Positions 16,335 through 25,150 are shown, counted from the stretch's first letter. The stretch is DNA of 28,651 bases from Candidatus Heimdallarchaeota archaeon LC_2 (GCA_001940725.1 MDVR01000022.1:4938-33588); one strand, 5' to 3'. Program-made: numbers and translations. The notes: a model not told the origin generated them from the letters alone.

Positions 16335-16697
16335 TCAATCCCAATATCCGGGAATATCATCTCTCAGATCGTATGACTCTATCTCAAGAGCTAAGTCAGA
16401 TTGATTAAATCTTTCAGGTCTATATATTTCTTGGGGTTCATGATATTTGCCTTGTTTTTCCTCTTTGTGGTTTTTCAAGGATTGAATTGGATTTCGATGA
16501 TCTGTAAAATCTTTGAAACAGATCTCACATATCGTTCTATTATGTTTACCAATCATATGCTGGACTAATCCAGCATTTTGTTTAAATCGTTTTGGACATA
16601 TCAAACAATTAAACTGATCGTGTTTATCATTCTCGTGTTGTAGTACTCGAGCTCTTTCATTTTGATAATTGCAGTGTTTGCATTTATTTAACTTCAT
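16335..16697 (-). CDS. C2H2 zinc-finger protein, three fingers (120 aa)
   Basis: There are three Cys2His2-type fingers in a row. The first is C6-x2-C9 with H21-x4-H26 (CKHCNYQNERARVLQHENDK, H). The second is C31-x2-C34 with H47-x4-H52 (CLICPKRFKQNAGLVQHMIG, KH). The third is C57-x2-C60 with H77 and perhaps H86. The second is a near-canonical eukaryote-like finger (KRF, L, H pattern). A polar tail ends DDIPGYWD. C2H2 fingers bind DNA, RNA or protein and are uncommon in prokaryotes, though found in Asgard archaea and archaeal viruses. It is the first gene of the operon with Smr and exonuclease, 70 bases ahead of Smr, and may supply target recognition or self-regulation. Confidence 0.85.
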   Translation of the reverse strand: MKLNKCKHCNYQNERARVLQHENDKHDQFNCLICPKRFKQNAGLVQHMIGKHNRTICEICFKDFTDHRNPIQSLKNHKEEKQGKYHEPQEIYRPERFNQSDLALEIESYDLRDDIPGYWD

Positions 16698-17099
16698 TTA
16701 ATTCATCTCTTATGATCTAAGGATATCCTCAGAAATGTGACGTCGGAACCTGCGTCAGATGAATTGATATCATGAGGGTCATTTGACCTCTCCAATATCG
16801 CAGTACCTTCCTCTAGTACATCCTGTACCAAGTTAAATTGTATTTAACTTTCATACAGGAGACATTCGGTACTTCAATCTTTCAACTCAATGTTGAAGAT
16901 CTAGTACAATTTTTTTTTCACATATTAATTGAAAAATGATTTGAAATGAAAGTGGAAGAATGGGATCTAATTTAAAATATTATCTTTTTTCATCCAAATA
17001 CTTTAATTCTATAGAAATACAATATCCAAAAGATTACATTCACATTCAACTCTTTAAATACACAGTGGATACCCGAAAAGATGAAAGAGGCATAAAACT
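16698..17099. promoter_or_regulatory. Divergent intergenic region dense in dyads; possible structured RNA or operators
   Basis: This region separates the zinc-finger operon (minus) from the ATPase-nuclease gene (plus). Dyads are TGACG/CGTCA (16738-16742, 16753-16757), GGTCA-TT-TGACC (16777-16788) and a nested hairpin CCTGTA-CC-AAGTTAAA-TTGTA-TTTAACTT-TCA-TACAGG (16822-16859). The last is flanked further out by GTAC repeats. TTCAAC/GTTGAA (16881-16886, 16892-16897) follows. GC is higher than in the flanks. A TATA-like CTTTAAATAC (about 17051-17060) fits a transcript start near 17080 for the plus gene. Either a small RNA or multiple operator sites would explain this. Confidence 0.4.
16822..16859. 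repeat. Nested inverted repeat (14 paired positions)
   Basis: CCTGTA pairs with TACAGG and, inside it, AAGTTAAA pairs with TTTAACTT around a TTGTA loop. The small internal loop CC versus TCA separates the two stems. It is the strongest hairpin of the region and lies midway between the two divergent start codons. Confidence 0.7.
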
Positions 17100-19100
17100 T
17101 TGAGTTTTCTTGATTTTAAGATGATATTCAATGACAGGCGAAAACGAATAAGGAGAATATCATCGCAAACAGCTCTTCTTAAAATATACTCAAGGATGCA
17201 AAAAGGCGTGGAAATAAGGTTAGAGGACCTTGATCCAAAAGAAAAGTATGAGCTAACGGAATTATTTATTAAAATCCCTCAAATAAGAAGAGTCCAACAA
17301 GAGGTCGAAAAAATAATCGACATGGGCCATACAATCAATGATGCACAAATTCGCTTTATTTATGGCGATTATGGCCATGGGAAATCACAAACTGCAAACT
17401 TAGTGATAAATTCAATAGAGAATCATTCATCATATTCTAGTAGATTATTTCATTTAGAACATGTTAGTTATTTTCGTAGTTTCATTAGAGACTCTAGTGC
17501 TAATTTTCTCAAAGCTTTGAAAGCAAGAAAAGATAATATTTTGATTAAAGTCGAAGATGAATTATACAGATTGTCAAGCCCTGATAATTATTTACAGGAA
17601 ATAAGTTTAGCAAAGATAATTGATGATTATTTGGTGTTGCTTCATAAAATGTCCAATTATGGCACCATGACAGTACTTTTTTTTGATGAATTGGATAAAA
17701 TCCTCCATGACAAAATTGATTTGACTGAATGGGCAGATTTTTTTGTCGCGATTAATGATAGAAGTGACTTGAAGCTAGCTGTCGTAGGTTTTCTTCCCCA
17801 ACTTTCAGGTCAACAATTACGGTTACAGGATACTCGATTTGAGAGATGGAACAATTTTTTTGATGTATATGCGATTTATTTAGATGGGCGATATGAGTCT
17901 GATATTTTACCAGGAGTCGCAAACATCTTTGCTTTGAGTGAAAAATACCACAATCTGGATCTAAATGACTATGATATAGAAATGTACTACGCAGCATTTA
18001 AACACAGGGAGATATATCTAAACAATTCATCCATTCGAGCAGTAAATTTATGGGGATTAGCCATTAGTGAGCTAATAAATGGAAGTAAAAGGCATAAATT
18101 AAGAGCGAAAATTAGTGATTTTCATAAAAAAGAAAAAACAAACAAAGGATTTCTATTTGAGAAAAAAATGAAGAATTTCCTTAATAAGGATATATTACCT
18201 CAATTTGAAGTTAAAAGGGAAGATTCTGATGATGCTATTGGTTACCGAATTCAATTCTCAAGGGAAAATATTGCTACAGAAGATCATTTAAGTGACGGAC
18301 ATTTCAAGTTATACGAAAGAACAGGTAATACAGAAATTGAACTATCACACATCCTTGTAGAAATCAAATATACAGAAGAGACTATTCATGTTTCAAAACA
18401 GATCGCCAAAGTCAAGAAACTCTCTGAGTATTATCCGGTCATATTTTTTAGTCTTGGTCCAACAAATAATAATGGTAAAGATCTTCAGCAGATGTTTCAA
18501 GAATTTACGAATGATGATCCGACAAGATATCCGATCGATGTAATAAATATCCCTCGAAGTGTATTGATGCCTCTTTTAATTGCACCTGACGATGTAAGTA
18601 ATTTCAGAGAAGAATATGGCATACTTCTGACTTGGTCACAAGTCATGACAGATCATCGAAATTTGCTTTTTCATTTTCTCAGAGAACTTCCTTCAAAATT
18701 AGTAGAAAGAGAAATTGAGTTGCGAACCTATCAATTAATGGGAAAGAAACTTAAAAAAGGAATTAAACCATCTCCTCCAACTTTAGGTGGAGAAGTCATT
18801 TCTGAATCTAATGAAGAAGAAGCCAAATTATTTTTTGTTGCGAAATTAGTTGCAAGAATCGAAAACATTGTGACTTATTCCGCTGTTACAACGGTACAAA
18901 ATAATATTTCTAAGGACATGAAAAAGAAAAAGATGTATTCAAATTATTCAGGTAGCCTATTGAAAAAATTCCAAGTGTATCTAGAAGCTTTAGAAACCTC
19001 CCAATTAATTGAAATAACTAAAAAACGAAAGAAAGATGCTATTGTGAAAAGTGGGAGTTGGGATGATAATGTTGCCAATGAAATTTTGAAGAAGATATAA
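17100..19100 (+). CDS. P-loop ATPase fused to a PD-(D/E)xK-like nuclease, C-terminal winged helix (666 aa)
   Basis: The N-terminal ATPase has Walker A GDYGHGKS (residues 89-96), Walker B TVLFFDELDK (191-200, D196-E197) and a candidate arginine finger region DTRFERW (244-250). This layout resembles ORC/STAND-type and BREX-associated DUF2791-type ATPases, though I cannot fix the family. Residues about 350-455 fit a PD-(D/E)xK nuclease: E354 in FLFEKKMKNF, D399 in SDGHF, and E421-I-K423 in ILVEIKYTEE, followed by a helix with QIAKVKKLSE. The last 80 residues look like a winged helix (KKFQVYLEALETSQLIEITK). The start is TTG 17100 with AAGAGG 9-15 bases upstream; ATG 17121 is the alternative. It may be a DNA-targeting defence or repair enzyme powered by ATP. 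Confidence 0.7.
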   Translation: MSFLDFKMIFNDRRKRIRRISSQTALLKIYSRMQKGVEIRLEDLDPKEKYELTELFIKIPQIRRVQQEVEKIIDMGHTINDAQIRFIYGDYGHGKSQTANLVINSIENHSSYSSRLFHLEHVSYFRSFIRDSSANFLKALKARKDNILIKVEDELYRLSSPDNYLQEISLAKIIDDYLVLLHKMSNYGTMTVLFFDELDKILHDKIDLTEWADFFVAINDRSDLKLAVVGFLPQLSGQQLRLQDTRFERWNNFFDVYAIYLDGRYESDILPGVANIFALSEKYHNLDLNDYDIEMYYAAFKHREIYLNNSSIRAVNLWGLAISELINGSKRHKLRAKISDFHKKEKTNKGFLFEKKMKNFLNKDILPQFEVKREDSDDAIGYRIQFSRENIATEDHLSDGHFKLYERTGNTEIELSHILVEIKYTEETIHVSKQIAKVKKLSEYYPVIFFSLGPTNNNGKDLQQMFQEFTNDDPTRYPIDVINIPRSVLMPLLIAPDDVSNFREEYGILLTWSQVMTDHRNLLFHFLRELPSKLVEREIELRTYQLMGKKLKKGIKPSPPTLGGEVISESNEEEAKLFFVAKLVARIENIVTYSAVTTVQNNISKDMKKKKMYSNYSGSLLKKFQVYLEALETSQLIEITKKRKKDAIVKSGSWDDNVANEILKKI

Positions 19101-19148
19101 GTTAACAAGATTACTTTAATATCTTCTCACTGTATGAATTCGGAGAAG

Positions 19149-21581
19149 TTAATTTTTAATTTCATCACTCACGGAAATGATTTTTCTAATTAGGGGAATA
19201 ATAATTGGGCTTATTGCCTTCAATATCCATTGTGTTTGGAATTTAATATTGAAAATATCATCATCTTCGTCATAATTTTCATTCAGTTTAGTATCTTTAA
19301 TTTTCTGATTAATTTCTTGAATTATTCCTAAACTGATTAAAGCCAAGCTTACACGATAATATTGTGTGTAAATTTCTTTTTGTGTTGTGTCCAGTCTTGA
19401 TTGGTTTAATTCTCCCCGCAAAAATTCATTATCTATGTTGATGTACACTTCATAACCCTTTCTGTCAATTCGAGGTTGAGCATAACCTCCTGAAAACTTA
19501 TCAAATTCATCTCCCCAATCTTTTTTCTCGATATCATATATTGAAGGAAGGTCTAAAGCTAATTTTTCATTGTTTCGTTTTTTAACCGATTTGGTTTTTG
19601 GACTTGTTTTGGAAATTTCAATAGGTTCATCAATGTATACCCAAAATTCATCGATAAATGGTTGGATCATTCGATCATCTTCTATTTTTGTGATGAACTT
19701 GATTGTTTTACCGATCTTAGTATTATCATCACAATTCAGTTTTATTTCCAAATTCCCGTTCCATAGTTTCTTTATAAAATCTGGACCTTCATCTAATTCA
19801 TGAGTTTCATTTATATTGTCTTCTTCCCATACTCGTAATCTCCCTGGAAGGTCAGATCGAGCAAAATACATATTTTCAACATCTGTTTCAAATTTTACAG
19901 AAGATACTCTGTTTAGCTTGACTTTAATTGGTCTATCCTCAGGGAAAGCTTTCCTTAAATTAAAAATTGTGGGGAATTGTTTTCCTTCAAATATTACAGT
20001 TTCTCTTTTTTTACGTTGATCTGTTCTATGATGGAGTAGTTTACCATAAGCTAAAACTTCATGAAACATAGATTTCTTCAAAACGTCTTCTAAGGTATCT
20101 TTGAGTAGTTTATTATCCTTTGTTACTTTAGAAGCTCTTTCAGATTTACGCCGAAAATTTAATTCTTTTAATCCTAGATGTTCCTTTATCTCTCTTTGGA
20201 GTTCATTCTCAAGAAGTTTTTTGAGTTTTCCTTTGACTAAACGATCCCTACTTGTCATAAATAATTTTGTTTGAATAGCGCGCGGAAGATTAGTACAATC
20301 CACAATTACAACTACATGATCATTAATATGATATAATTTAATCTTTTCACGACGTAAAAATGCATTTGACGCAAAACCATGAGACTGACTGTTCAGAGAA
20401 TAAACTATTGCATTATCACCTGCTCGATATTTTTTATCTATCCGTTCTTTGAATGCATAAATGACATATTGAATTAATCCTTCATTAAAATAAAATTCTC
20501 CAGAATCGGGGAAGCCAGGTTCCAATTTATCTTGATATTCTTTAATTTTAATAAATAACCCTCTAATATACCCACGCAACCCATAATGGGCATCAGGATC
20601 CTTTTTGGCTCTTTCTCCATATTTCCTTCTTTCAAAAACCCTAATAGGAAGTGCAGGTTCAGGAAATAACATTTCAATACGATTAACAAGATCTTTGTAG
20701 ATGTAAGATACAATTCCAGATGGTAAATCATATTCATACATCTTAACCAGACTTCCCCACTCTAACTTACCAAAATATGGATCCTTTTCATTTATTTTAG
20801 GAATTACATTGATTGAATTTGCCTTAAACATAGGAATCTGATCTTCAATTACTAAATATTTGTATGCTATATTTTTCGAATCTTCATCAGGTGGAAATTG
20901 CCTTACGATAGAGAAACCCCAGAAATCAGAAGTTTTATCTTTAGGATTACACAGCCTTGGATGTCGTTTGGTTATAATTAGTTGGAGATTATCTATCCCA
21001 CAAAATTTTAAGACACCAGTAGATCCTTGATTATAACTTCCTTGCACGAATCTAATTTTCAATTTGTTATCTTTCATGAGTGATAGAAAAGTGTTAGGCA
21101 TGTGTTTAGGACTTTGACCTTCACCCTTATCAATTATAGTTATCGAAGGCCTTGATCTAAGGCCTGTGGCCATCATGATAATTTGATTCGACAGTTTTTG
21201 CTGCGCACTCTTGCTAAAATCTGATAACTTACCTGTTCTCATTCCAAAATATCTAATTAATGCTTCCTGAATAGTTTTTGGGGCATCAGTTCCTTCAGGA
21301 TTTTCACCCCGAATTAAACATTCCCGCATTAGAATAGCATCAATGGAATTTGTCAATTTTTCCACTAATGCACGATCACTACTTGCCTGTTGATTCCCTA
21401 TAATCGAATAATTCCCAGCTTGGTCACCATAATATCTCCAATGATTTTTATCGTCCCACAAATTTGCATTGGAGAGAATTTGTTTTACTTCACTTTCTTT
21501 GTCCGCTCGTACCAGTTCTAAACAGAGTTTCATTAAGTCATTATTTGTAAAGGGATTTTCTAATAATGACGTTTGTTTCAT
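19149..21581 (-). CDS. Large GHKL (Hsp90/MutL-like) ATPase (810 aa)
   Basis: The three GHKL ATP-binding motifs are present. The N-box is DRALVEKLTNSIDAIL (E74, N78, D81), motif II is ITIIDKGEGQSP (D151-x-G153-x-G155), and the G-box is VQGSYNQGSTGVLKF (G181-G189). Ahead of it is WRYYGDQAGNYSIIGNQQAS. This N-terminal arrangement (GNQQ, then N-box, then DKGEGQ) is one I recall from a widespread uncharacterised family of large bacterial ATP-binding proteins; that is memory, not a search. The remaining 600 residues are unassigned, with a basic region near 495-520 and an acidic C-terminus. No membrane helices. It is convergent with the ATPase-nuclease, 48 bases apart, so the two likely form a module. 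A TATA-like box (21600-21614) precedes the ATG. Confidence 0.75.
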   Translation of the reverse strand: MKQTSLLENPFTNNDLMKLCLELVRADKESEVKQILSNANLWDDKNHWRYYGDQAGNYSIIGNQQASSDRALVEKLTNSIDAILMRECLIRGENPEGTDAPKTIQEALIRYFGMRTGKLSDFSKSAQQKLSNQIIMMATGLRSRPSITIIDKGEGQSPKHMPNTFLSLMKDNKLKIRFVQGSYNQGSTGVLKFCGIDNLQLIITKRHPRLCNPKDKTSDFWGFSIVRQFPPDEDSKNIAYKYLVIEDQIPMFKANSINVIPKINEKDPYFGKLEWGSLVKMYEYDLPSGIVSYIYKDLVNRIEMLFPEPALPIRVFERRKYGERAKKDPDAHYGLRGYIRGLFIKIKEYQDKLEPGFPDSGEFYFNEGLIQYVIYAFKERIDKKYRAGDNAIVYSLNSQSHGFASNAFLRREKIKLYHINDHVVVIVDCTNLPRAIQTKLFMTSRDRLVKGKLKKLLENELQREIKEHLGLKELNFRRKSERASKVTKDNKLLKDTLEDVLKKSMFHEVLAYGKLLHHRTDQRKKRETVIFEGKQFPTIFNLRKAFPEDRPIKVKLNRVSSVKFETDVENMYFARSDLPGRLRVWEEDNINETHELDEGPDFIKKLWNGNLEIKLNCDDNTKIGKTIKFITKIEDDRMIQPFIDEFWVYIDEPIEISKTSPKTKSVKKRNNEKLALDLPSIYDIEKKDWGDEFDKFSGGYAQPRIDRKGYEVYINIDNEFLRGELNQSRLDTTQKEIYTQYYRVSLALISLGIIQEINQKIKDTKLNENYDEDDDIFNIKFQTQWILKAISPIIIPLIRKIISVSDEIKN

Positions 21582-22002
21582 GCAAAGACAACTACACAGG
21601 ATAAATTAAATTTTGGTTAATATCATTAGTATATTAACTCTATTTTGGTCTGTGAGGTTCTTAAAGGAAAATAGAAATAACTTTACGCGATGGAACAGTA
21701 GTCCTATGGATAATAAACTATTAATTGGAAAAATTAGTATCTAACTTATTTGATCCCATCAATCAGATAACAAATATATAGGCCTGTTCTCTCATCGATC
21801 AATTGATTGTGAAATTCTCTCCATCTAATGATCGATTTAAATTCTAAAGATCAATTCATCTACAAGTAATCGAGATCAATATCTGATGATAGTCAGATGA
21901 TAGGAAATGCAGAATTTTTAGAAATACTAAAGTATCAGATAAAATTTGAGGTGTTCCTTGGGTCCACAAGGTATAGCACCTAGCTAAGAGCGGCGAAACT
22001 AT
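21582..22002. other. Intergenic stretch with a short relic frame and repeat copy D
   Basis: No complete gene is seen. The minus strand is open from 21850 to TAA 21746-21748 and reads IIRWREFHNQLIDERTGLYI, coding-like but with no start and unidentified. CAGATGATAGGAAATGCAGA at 21894-21913 is a short copy of the dispersed repeat. CGATCAATTGATTG (21797-21810) is a partial palindrome of a kind that recurs in the window. Confidence 0.35.
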
Positions 22003-22278
22003 TCAATCCAGAAATATATCGTAGTCATCCAATTCTTCCCGACAATCATCACAAAGAATGTTCAAAGAGCATTCGCATAGTTTCAGCCCTTCAATGTAGT
22101 CGGCACATTCCATACAGTGAGATCTTTCTTCATCTTCTCAACAGAATTCACAGCAATTGATAGTCAATTTTGTAAAGAATGTGGAAGCAAATTTTTGAAT
22201 TAATAGATATAGACCGATGATCGGAAATGGGAAATTTGTGAAACTGGTTGAGAACGATTGTAGATGAAAATCAATCAC
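22003..22278 (-). pseudogene. Cys-rich small protein frame with an in-frame TGA
   Basis: The minus frame from GTG 22276-22278 to TGA 22003-22005 (92 codons) has one internal TGA at 22138-22140. Before it: FSTSFTNFPFPIIGLYLLIQ and TINCCEFC. After it: EDEERSHCMECADYIEGLKL, CECSLNILCDDCREELDDYD. The Cys pairs (CEFC, CMEC, CEC, CDDC) form a convincing zinc-ribbon-like pattern that spans the TGA. A GGA-to-TGA or TGG-to-TGA mutation in a real gene is the simplest reading; selenocysteine is a weaker option. It lies 20 bases after the end of the surface-protein gene on the same strand. Its 5' part overlaps repeat copy E, so the real start may be elsewhere. Confidence 0.4.
22212..22240 (+). repeat. 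Dispersed repeat, short copy E
   Basis: GACCGATGATCGGAAATGGG matches the core GATGATCGGAAATGCAGA of copy C and the GATGATAGGAAAGG of copies A and B. Only about 30 bases are recognisable. Confidence 0.4.
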
Positions 22279-22298
22279 TCATTATATCTATCATATTA

Positions 22299-24890
22299 TT
22301 ATTTACGATTACGTGTCTTATAAATCAGTACTACTATTGATACAAGGAGTGGGTAAAATAAGAATGATGAATCTGAAGTTGTAGATGATTTAGTTGTTGG
22401 ACCTTCTGAGGATTCGGAATTACTACTTGTAATTGAATTATCAACTACTGAAGATTGCATACCAGTTGTTGATGAAATGGTCGAAGTCTCAGATGCAGAT
22501 ATGGGAATTGTGGTTGGGGTCACTGGAGAGGTTGTAGTAGGAGTTGATGTCATTTCTATATCTTCAACAGTAATAGAAATTGTATGTTTAACGAAATTAC
22601 TTTCCATATCATAAACAACAACTTCAAGGATATAGGTCCCTATCCCTAGTCCATCAATTGTAATGCTAATAGTTCCATTTATCCATGCTATATCATTTAA
22701 GTATATTTTGCCATCGAGTAACACATCATAGACATTTGGATTAATATCACCGATAGTTAATACTAGAATATTTTCTGTTTCATCCACTATATATTGATAA
22801 TTAGTAGGACCTGTTATATCCGGAGAGGCAGTATCTGGCTCAAGTATAGGTAATACCTCAATATTTACTGTATGACTTTGTTGATTACCCTCAAGATCAT
22901 AAATATAAATGATTAGAGTGTGAATACCAACTCCTAATCCATCAACATTTATACTGAGAGAACCATTAGTCCAAGTCTTAGTACTATTATATAATCCCCC
23001 ATTCATTGTCGTATTGTAAACTCCAGGATTTTTGTCTCCTAATGTGAAACTAAGTGAATTTCCTGTATTTCCAACTGTATATTGGTATGTACTTGGTCCA
23101 GATATATCTGGAAGTGTTGTATCTGGAAGTTGTAATACGTCAATACTCACGGATTTGCTCTGAGTATTATTCTCAGAATCATACACATAAATGATCAGAG
23201 TGTGACTTCCGACTCCTAAATTATCAATGGCGATACTAACCGACCCATTAGTCCAACTTTTAGTACTATTGTATAATACCCCATCCATGGTAGTATTGTA
23301 TAGACCTGGATGCGTATCTCCTAATGTGAAGCTAAGTGAATTTCCTGTGTCACCAACTGTATATTGGTAAGTACTTGGTCCTGATACATCTGGAATGGTT
23401 GTATCAGCAGACAATAAGCACATATTGATTACAGTTCGATTAGTATATAGTGATGATGCACATGTAGTTGGGGAATCAAAAGTGTCTGAGAATGTAAAAT
23501 GATTATTTCCCAATTCAGCTGGTTCGTACCAAATTTGACCCGAATAATCTGATCCTTGATCCCACCCCCATGGGGCAGACGCACTGTTTTCTTGGCATAT
23601 AACAGTTAATCCGTTTCCACAATCATCAGCAGCATTAGCTGAATCATCATCATTACCCAAAAATTTACCAAATGAATAAAATAAATTAGCATCATCTCGC
23701 TTTCCCCATACTTCATTAAAATTTGTCAAAGTATATGTTACATCCTCTTCAATATTGGAATTATCATCACCTGTCAAGCTTGGTAAACCTGCTGTATCTC
23801 CAAAAATATATCTGATATAGGGTTTATTAAAATCAAAAGAAGCATCACTGGCTTCACCATAAGCTCCATGCCCTTTCGCTTCTAAGAAAACCTTTGGATG
23901 AGATCCACCGCTGTATAAATCAAACGAGACATCTCCATCAATGCTATGTCCAGATTTTGAAGTTATTGAACTGCTAGGAGTGCTTTGAAAATCGATATAA
24001 TCGTAGAGGGATGAATGAGCAATAGTTTGCATATACAGAAAATCACCATATTTATTATTTGCATCCTTTTGCACAACAACTAAAATTCCCTCCATATCAT
24101 TTTCATGCTCTGAATCTATATTTCCATCCTCCCAATCTCTTGGATGATAGAATGTATATCCCAAAAAATACTGGGTTGCTGTTTCTACTTGCCAAGAATA
24201 CACAGTTGCATAAAGATCATTATAGAAACTTGGGAAGTTATTCCAATTATTATCACCTACCCAATCTGCATCATAATTTATAGATGTAATGTAATCCTCA
24301 TGATAAATATAAGTACCAGGGGTCCCATCATCATCATCTTCATTCAATTGTTGATAAACTGCAGGTGACCAATAATCTATTATTGGAACATTAATTTCAG
24401 CTTCTATTACTGTAATCGAAGTAAGATAAATCCATCCAGTATCAGTAGTGGGATCTGTAGCGAATGACTTATCCTCACGAAAAATGGTACCAACATAAAT
24501 ATCTGTACTAGCCGGAAAAGAAGAAGTTGGAGAAACAGAAATAATAAATTGATATTCACCACCAATAGAACCAACTACTCCTAGACCAGTAGATTGGAAC
24601 GGCTGCACGATTGTTGAACCATTTACAAATGCTAGATATAATACAATGTCATGAAAATCACTGATTGATGATCCAAATGACTGAACATGTAATTTAGTTG
24701 TTACTGAATAATCTAATCCCTGTGTCATTGTTGTACTACTAAATGATGTATCAAGATAATAACCAGAACCACCAGTAGATAACAAACTAGAGGTTGCTAT
24801 ACCATTTGAAGATTGTACATTGAATAATACTAAAAGAAAAAATATGAGAAGTTGCAAAATTCGAGATATCATTCTCCCTCTTCCGCTCAT
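22299..24890 (-). CDS. Large surface protein with three Ig-like repeats and C-terminal anchor (863 aa)
   Basis: The signal peptide is at residues 1-33 (ISRILQLLIFFLLVLFNVQS). A 450-residue acidic domain of unknown type follows, rich in Asp and aromatics (WSPAVYQQLNEDDDDGTPGT, GWDQGSDYSGQIWYEPAELG). Then come three tandem repeats of about 92 residues, each starting like DTTIPDVSGPSTYQYTVGDT and ending in a strand like GSHTLIIYVYDSENN. The first two are nearly identical and the third has drifted. A Ser/Thr-rich stalk (TTTSPVTPTTIPISASETST), one membrane helix (FLFYPLLVSIVVLIY) and the tail KTRNRK end the protein. It is exported, probably glycosylated at the many NGS/NTT sites, and anchored in the membrane. 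The ATG at 24872 (MISRIL) is an alternative start; TATA-like sequence lies at 24903-24917. Confidence 0.85.
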   Translation of the reverse strand: MSGRGRMISRILQLLIFFLLVLFNVQSSNGIATSSLLSTGGSGYYLDTSFSSTTMTQGLDYSVTTKLHVQSFGSSISDFHDIVLYLAFVNGSTIVQPFQSTGLGVVGSIGGEYQFIISVSPTSSFPASTDIYVGTIFREDKSFATDPTTDTGWIYLTSITVIEAEINVPIIDYWSPAVYQQLNEDDDDGTPGTYIYHEDYITSINYDADWVGDNNWNNFPSFYNDLYATVYSWQVETATQYFLGYTFYHPRDWEDGNIDSEHENDMEGILVVVQKDANNKYGDFLYMQTIAHSSLYDYIDFQSTPSSSITSKSGHSIDGDVSFDLYSGGSHPKVFLEAKGHGAYGEASDASFDFNKPYIRYIFGDTAGLPSLTGDDNSNIEEDVTYTLTNFNEVWGKRDDANLFYSFGKFLGNDDDSANAADDCGNGLTVICQENSASAPWGWDQGSDYSGQIWYEPAELGNNHFTFSDTFDSPTTCASSLYTNRTVINMCLLSADTTIPDVSGPSTYQYTVGDTGNSLSFTLGDTHPGLYNTTMDGVLYNSTKSWTNGSVSIAIDNLGVGSHTLIIYVYDSENNTQSKSVSIDVLQLPDTTLPDISGPSTYQYTVGNTGNSLSFTLGDKNPGVYNTTMNGGLYNSTKTWTNGSLSINVDGLGVGIHTLIIYIYDLEGNQQSHTVNIEVLPILEPDTASPDITGPTNYQYIVDETENILVLTIGDINPNVYDVLLDGKIYLNDIAWINGTISITIDGLGIGTYILEVVVYDMESNFVKHTISITVEDIEMTSTPTTTSPVTPTTIPISASETSTISSTTGMQSSVVDNSITSSNSESSEGPTTKSSTTSDSSFLFYPLLVSIVVLIYKTRNRK

Positions 24891-24990
24891 AGATCTTCAA
24901 CCATATTTATTTTTAAAAACTCTAAACTACTAGGATAAGAATTAGAGATATTACTATATTTTTTATGGCGAAAATTCATATTTACTGACT

Positions 24991-25150
24991 AGACAGATGA
25001 TCGGAAATGCAGATTTTTTCCAAAAGGCGTTTAGAATATCTATAACTATGTTTATCGATCGATTTTTAATGAAACGAATTAAAACTTGGTTGGCTGTTTT
25101 TCGGATTGGGTTCGCTCATGAAAACAGCTTAGGTTGGAATCGATCGATCA
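24991..25150 (+). repeat. Dispersed repeat, copy C
   Basis: It matches copy B (28074-28232) across AGACAGATGAT, CTATAACTATGTTT, TTTTTAATGAA, GGATTGGGTTCGCT, ATGAAAACAGCT and AGGTTGGAATCGAT, in the same order with similar spacing. A formally open plus frame (24997-25215) runs through it but is not supported by the other copies, which break it. On the minus strand it reads FIKNRSINIVIDILNAFWKK then SAFPIICLVS, sharing FPIIC with copy A. The rest of 24891-25289 shows no gene. Confidence 0.75.

Noticed and set aside
17081..17095. A start codon for the ATPase-nuclease at ATG 17081
   Set aside because: That ATG gives only MKEA before a stop and is in another frame; TTG 17100 or ATG 17121 are the usable starts.
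22138..22140. Firm call of selenocysteine at the in-frame TGA
   Set aside because: No SECIS-like hairpin could be shown by eye and no selenoprotein homologue is recognised; a nonsense mutation is simpler.
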